DNA of 6,354 nt from Gammaproteobacteria bacterium. Its GTDB lineage: Bacteria > Pseudomonadota > Gammaproteobacteria > Porifericomitales > Porifericomitaceae. The stretch is taken from contig JAPPQA010000197.1 of NCBI GenBank assembly GCA_028817255.1, positions 1 to 6,354 of the forward strand, read 5' to 3'. Shown one piece after another: positions 5,867-6,354 of this stretch. Position 1 is the first letter of the stretch. Each line of letters starts with the position of its first letter. The notes under the pieces are model-generated. The model had not been told where the DNA came from. It worked only from the letters and a program-made list of their open reading frames with translations, and ran no database searches. Made by a program: the position numbers and the translations under genes.

Positions 5867-5886
5867 TTTCGTCAATCTTGACGAAA
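5867..5886. promoter_or_regulatory. Perfect 20-bp palindrome, candidate activator (enhancer) site
   Basis: TTTCGTCAATCTTGACGAAA consists of perfect 9-bp arms around a 2-bp centre. Its centre (5876-5877) lies about 107 bp upstream of the predicted sigma-54 start, the normal position for a bacterial enhancer-binding protein dimer. The inner GTCAA/TTGAC half-sites recall the FleQ box (GTCAAT-N2-ATTGAC), but the half-sites here are 2 bp closer, so a match to FleQ is not claimed. No T-run follows on either strand, so it is not a terminator. The binding protein is unknown. Confidence 0.6.
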
Positions 5887-5929
5887 ATTCGCCGGCGCAA
5901 ACTTTTGCCGGGGCAACTATGGAATCTGC

Positions 5930-6055
5930 TCACCCTTGTCCAAAATGCTGGCCGGAAGATTGCAGATACGCTCTCTCTTCAGCAGTGGACTTGCGCCCCA
6001 AAACGGCGCCGCGAAGCGCGCCAAACCAGAAATCCAGCACCGTATCCGGCGTCAC
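5930..6055 (-). pseudogene. Possible N-terminal remnant of a DUF924-family protein
   Basis: From a GTG at 6055-6053 the leftward frame reads VTPDTVLDFWFGAL, very like the start of DUF924-family proteins (VLDFWFG is their hallmark), then diverges and stops after 41 codons. Intact members are roughly 180-220 residues. A neighbouring frame shortly after contains RRRFGAQVHC, which faintly recalls the next conserved block (IRxRFGAL), suggesting a deletion and frameshift in a decayed gene. There is no clear ribosome binding site. The call rests on about a dozen residues and may be chance. Confidence 0.3.
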
Positions 6056-6305
6056 AGCGTATGACCGTCGCGTGTCCCTGTAACGGCAACCGGACGCGAC
6101 ACAGGCAGGCTCATGCCGAAGAATCATACAACCCCGCCGAGCGGCGCGCCAGGAAGGACGTACCGGACAAGCCCGGCCGGTTCTGGTCGAGTATTGTTTC
6201 GGAAGTCTGCGTTTTATCGCCACTCCGGGGACAACGCAGCCTCCTCCCGGTCAGGAAAGCAAGACATGTGCGACGCACTGGAAAACCGAATATACTGGAG
6301 ACATC
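6056..6305. other. Region before the right-end gene, no intact gene seen
   Basis: Open frames of up to 143 codons cross this stretch, but their composition (rich in Arg, Pro, Ser, Cys) and lack of ribosome binding sites look non-coding. An interrupted inverted repeat, GTCGCGT (6067-6073) with ACGCGAC (6094-6100), could form a stem. Nothing resembles a tRNA or CRISPR repeat. The promoter of the gene starting at 6306 probably lies here but is not clear. Confidence 0.35.
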
Positions 6306-6354
6306 ATGAGGCGCAGACGCTTCCTGCAATCGCTGTCAAGCGCGTTGCTGGGCA
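6306..6354 (+). CDS. Start of an exported protein with twin-arginine-like signal (partial)
   Basis: Only the first 16 codons are in the window: MRRRRFLQSLSSALLG. The RRxFLQ pattern followed by a hydrophobic stretch resembles a twin-arginine (Tat) signal peptide, or the lead of a Sec signal. The start is supported by GGAG at 6297-6300, 5 nt before the ATG. The product is probably exported or membrane-bound; many Tat substrates are cofactor-containing periplasmic enzymes, but nothing visible says which this is. The gene continues beyond the window. Confidence 0.55.
   Translation, partial: MRRRRFLQSLSSALLG

Noticed and set aside
6291..6296. TATACT as a -10 box for the right-end gene
   Set aside because: It has no -35 at a suitable distance and would leave an almost leaderless mRNA, although a good GGAG site overlaps this position.
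5878..6309. 143-codon rightward open frame upstream of the right-end gene
   Set aside because: It starts at a TTG inside the palindrome without a ribosome binding site, and its Arg/Pro-rich product has no motif.

Overview
The window is about 6.35 kb of GC-rich bacterial DNA, most likely from a gammaproteobacterium. ProB carries the KIGSALLT and PELVHRDNLVLL-type ends seen in gammaproteobacterial glutamate 5-kinases, and the order rplU-rpmA-obgE-proB facing rpsT is common in that class. The species cannot be named from the sequence.

Left part (1-3460) is housekeeping. rpsT (ribosomal protein S20) runs rightward from its own promoter. It meets the leftward operon rplU-rpmA-obgE-proB (L21, L27, the Obg ribosome-associated GTPase, glutamate 5-kinase) tail to tail, and the two stop codons overlap at 581-584. 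obgE and proB overlap by four bases, so proB translation is probably coupled to obgE. Both ribosomal-protein transcripts appear to begin with a GCCGCC/GGCGGC hairpin placed 10 nt before the Shine-Dalgarno sequence.

Middle part (3461-4960) holds a spacer of about 200 bases and then a membrane-anchored diguanylate cyclase with an intact GGEEF active site and an intact RxxD inhibitory site. ispB, which often lies divergently next to rplU, is not here.

Right part (4930-6354) holds a leftward, apparently single-gene unit for a type IV pilin-like protein. It has a strong intrinsic terminator, a near-consensus sigma-54 promoter, and a perfect 20-bp palindrome centred about 107 bp upstream of the predicted transcription start, where an enhancer-binding activator would be expected. 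The sigma-54 start also decides between two possible ATG codons. Beyond it lie roughly 400 bases with no intact gene, apart from a short stretch resembling the start of a DUF924-family protein. A rightward gene starting with a twin-arginine-like signal is cut by the window end.

The best candidate for something new is the regulated pilin unit (pilin, sigma-54 promoter, palindromic upstream site) facing a c-di-GMP-making enzyme. The shared hairpin layout of the rpsT and rplU leaders comes second.
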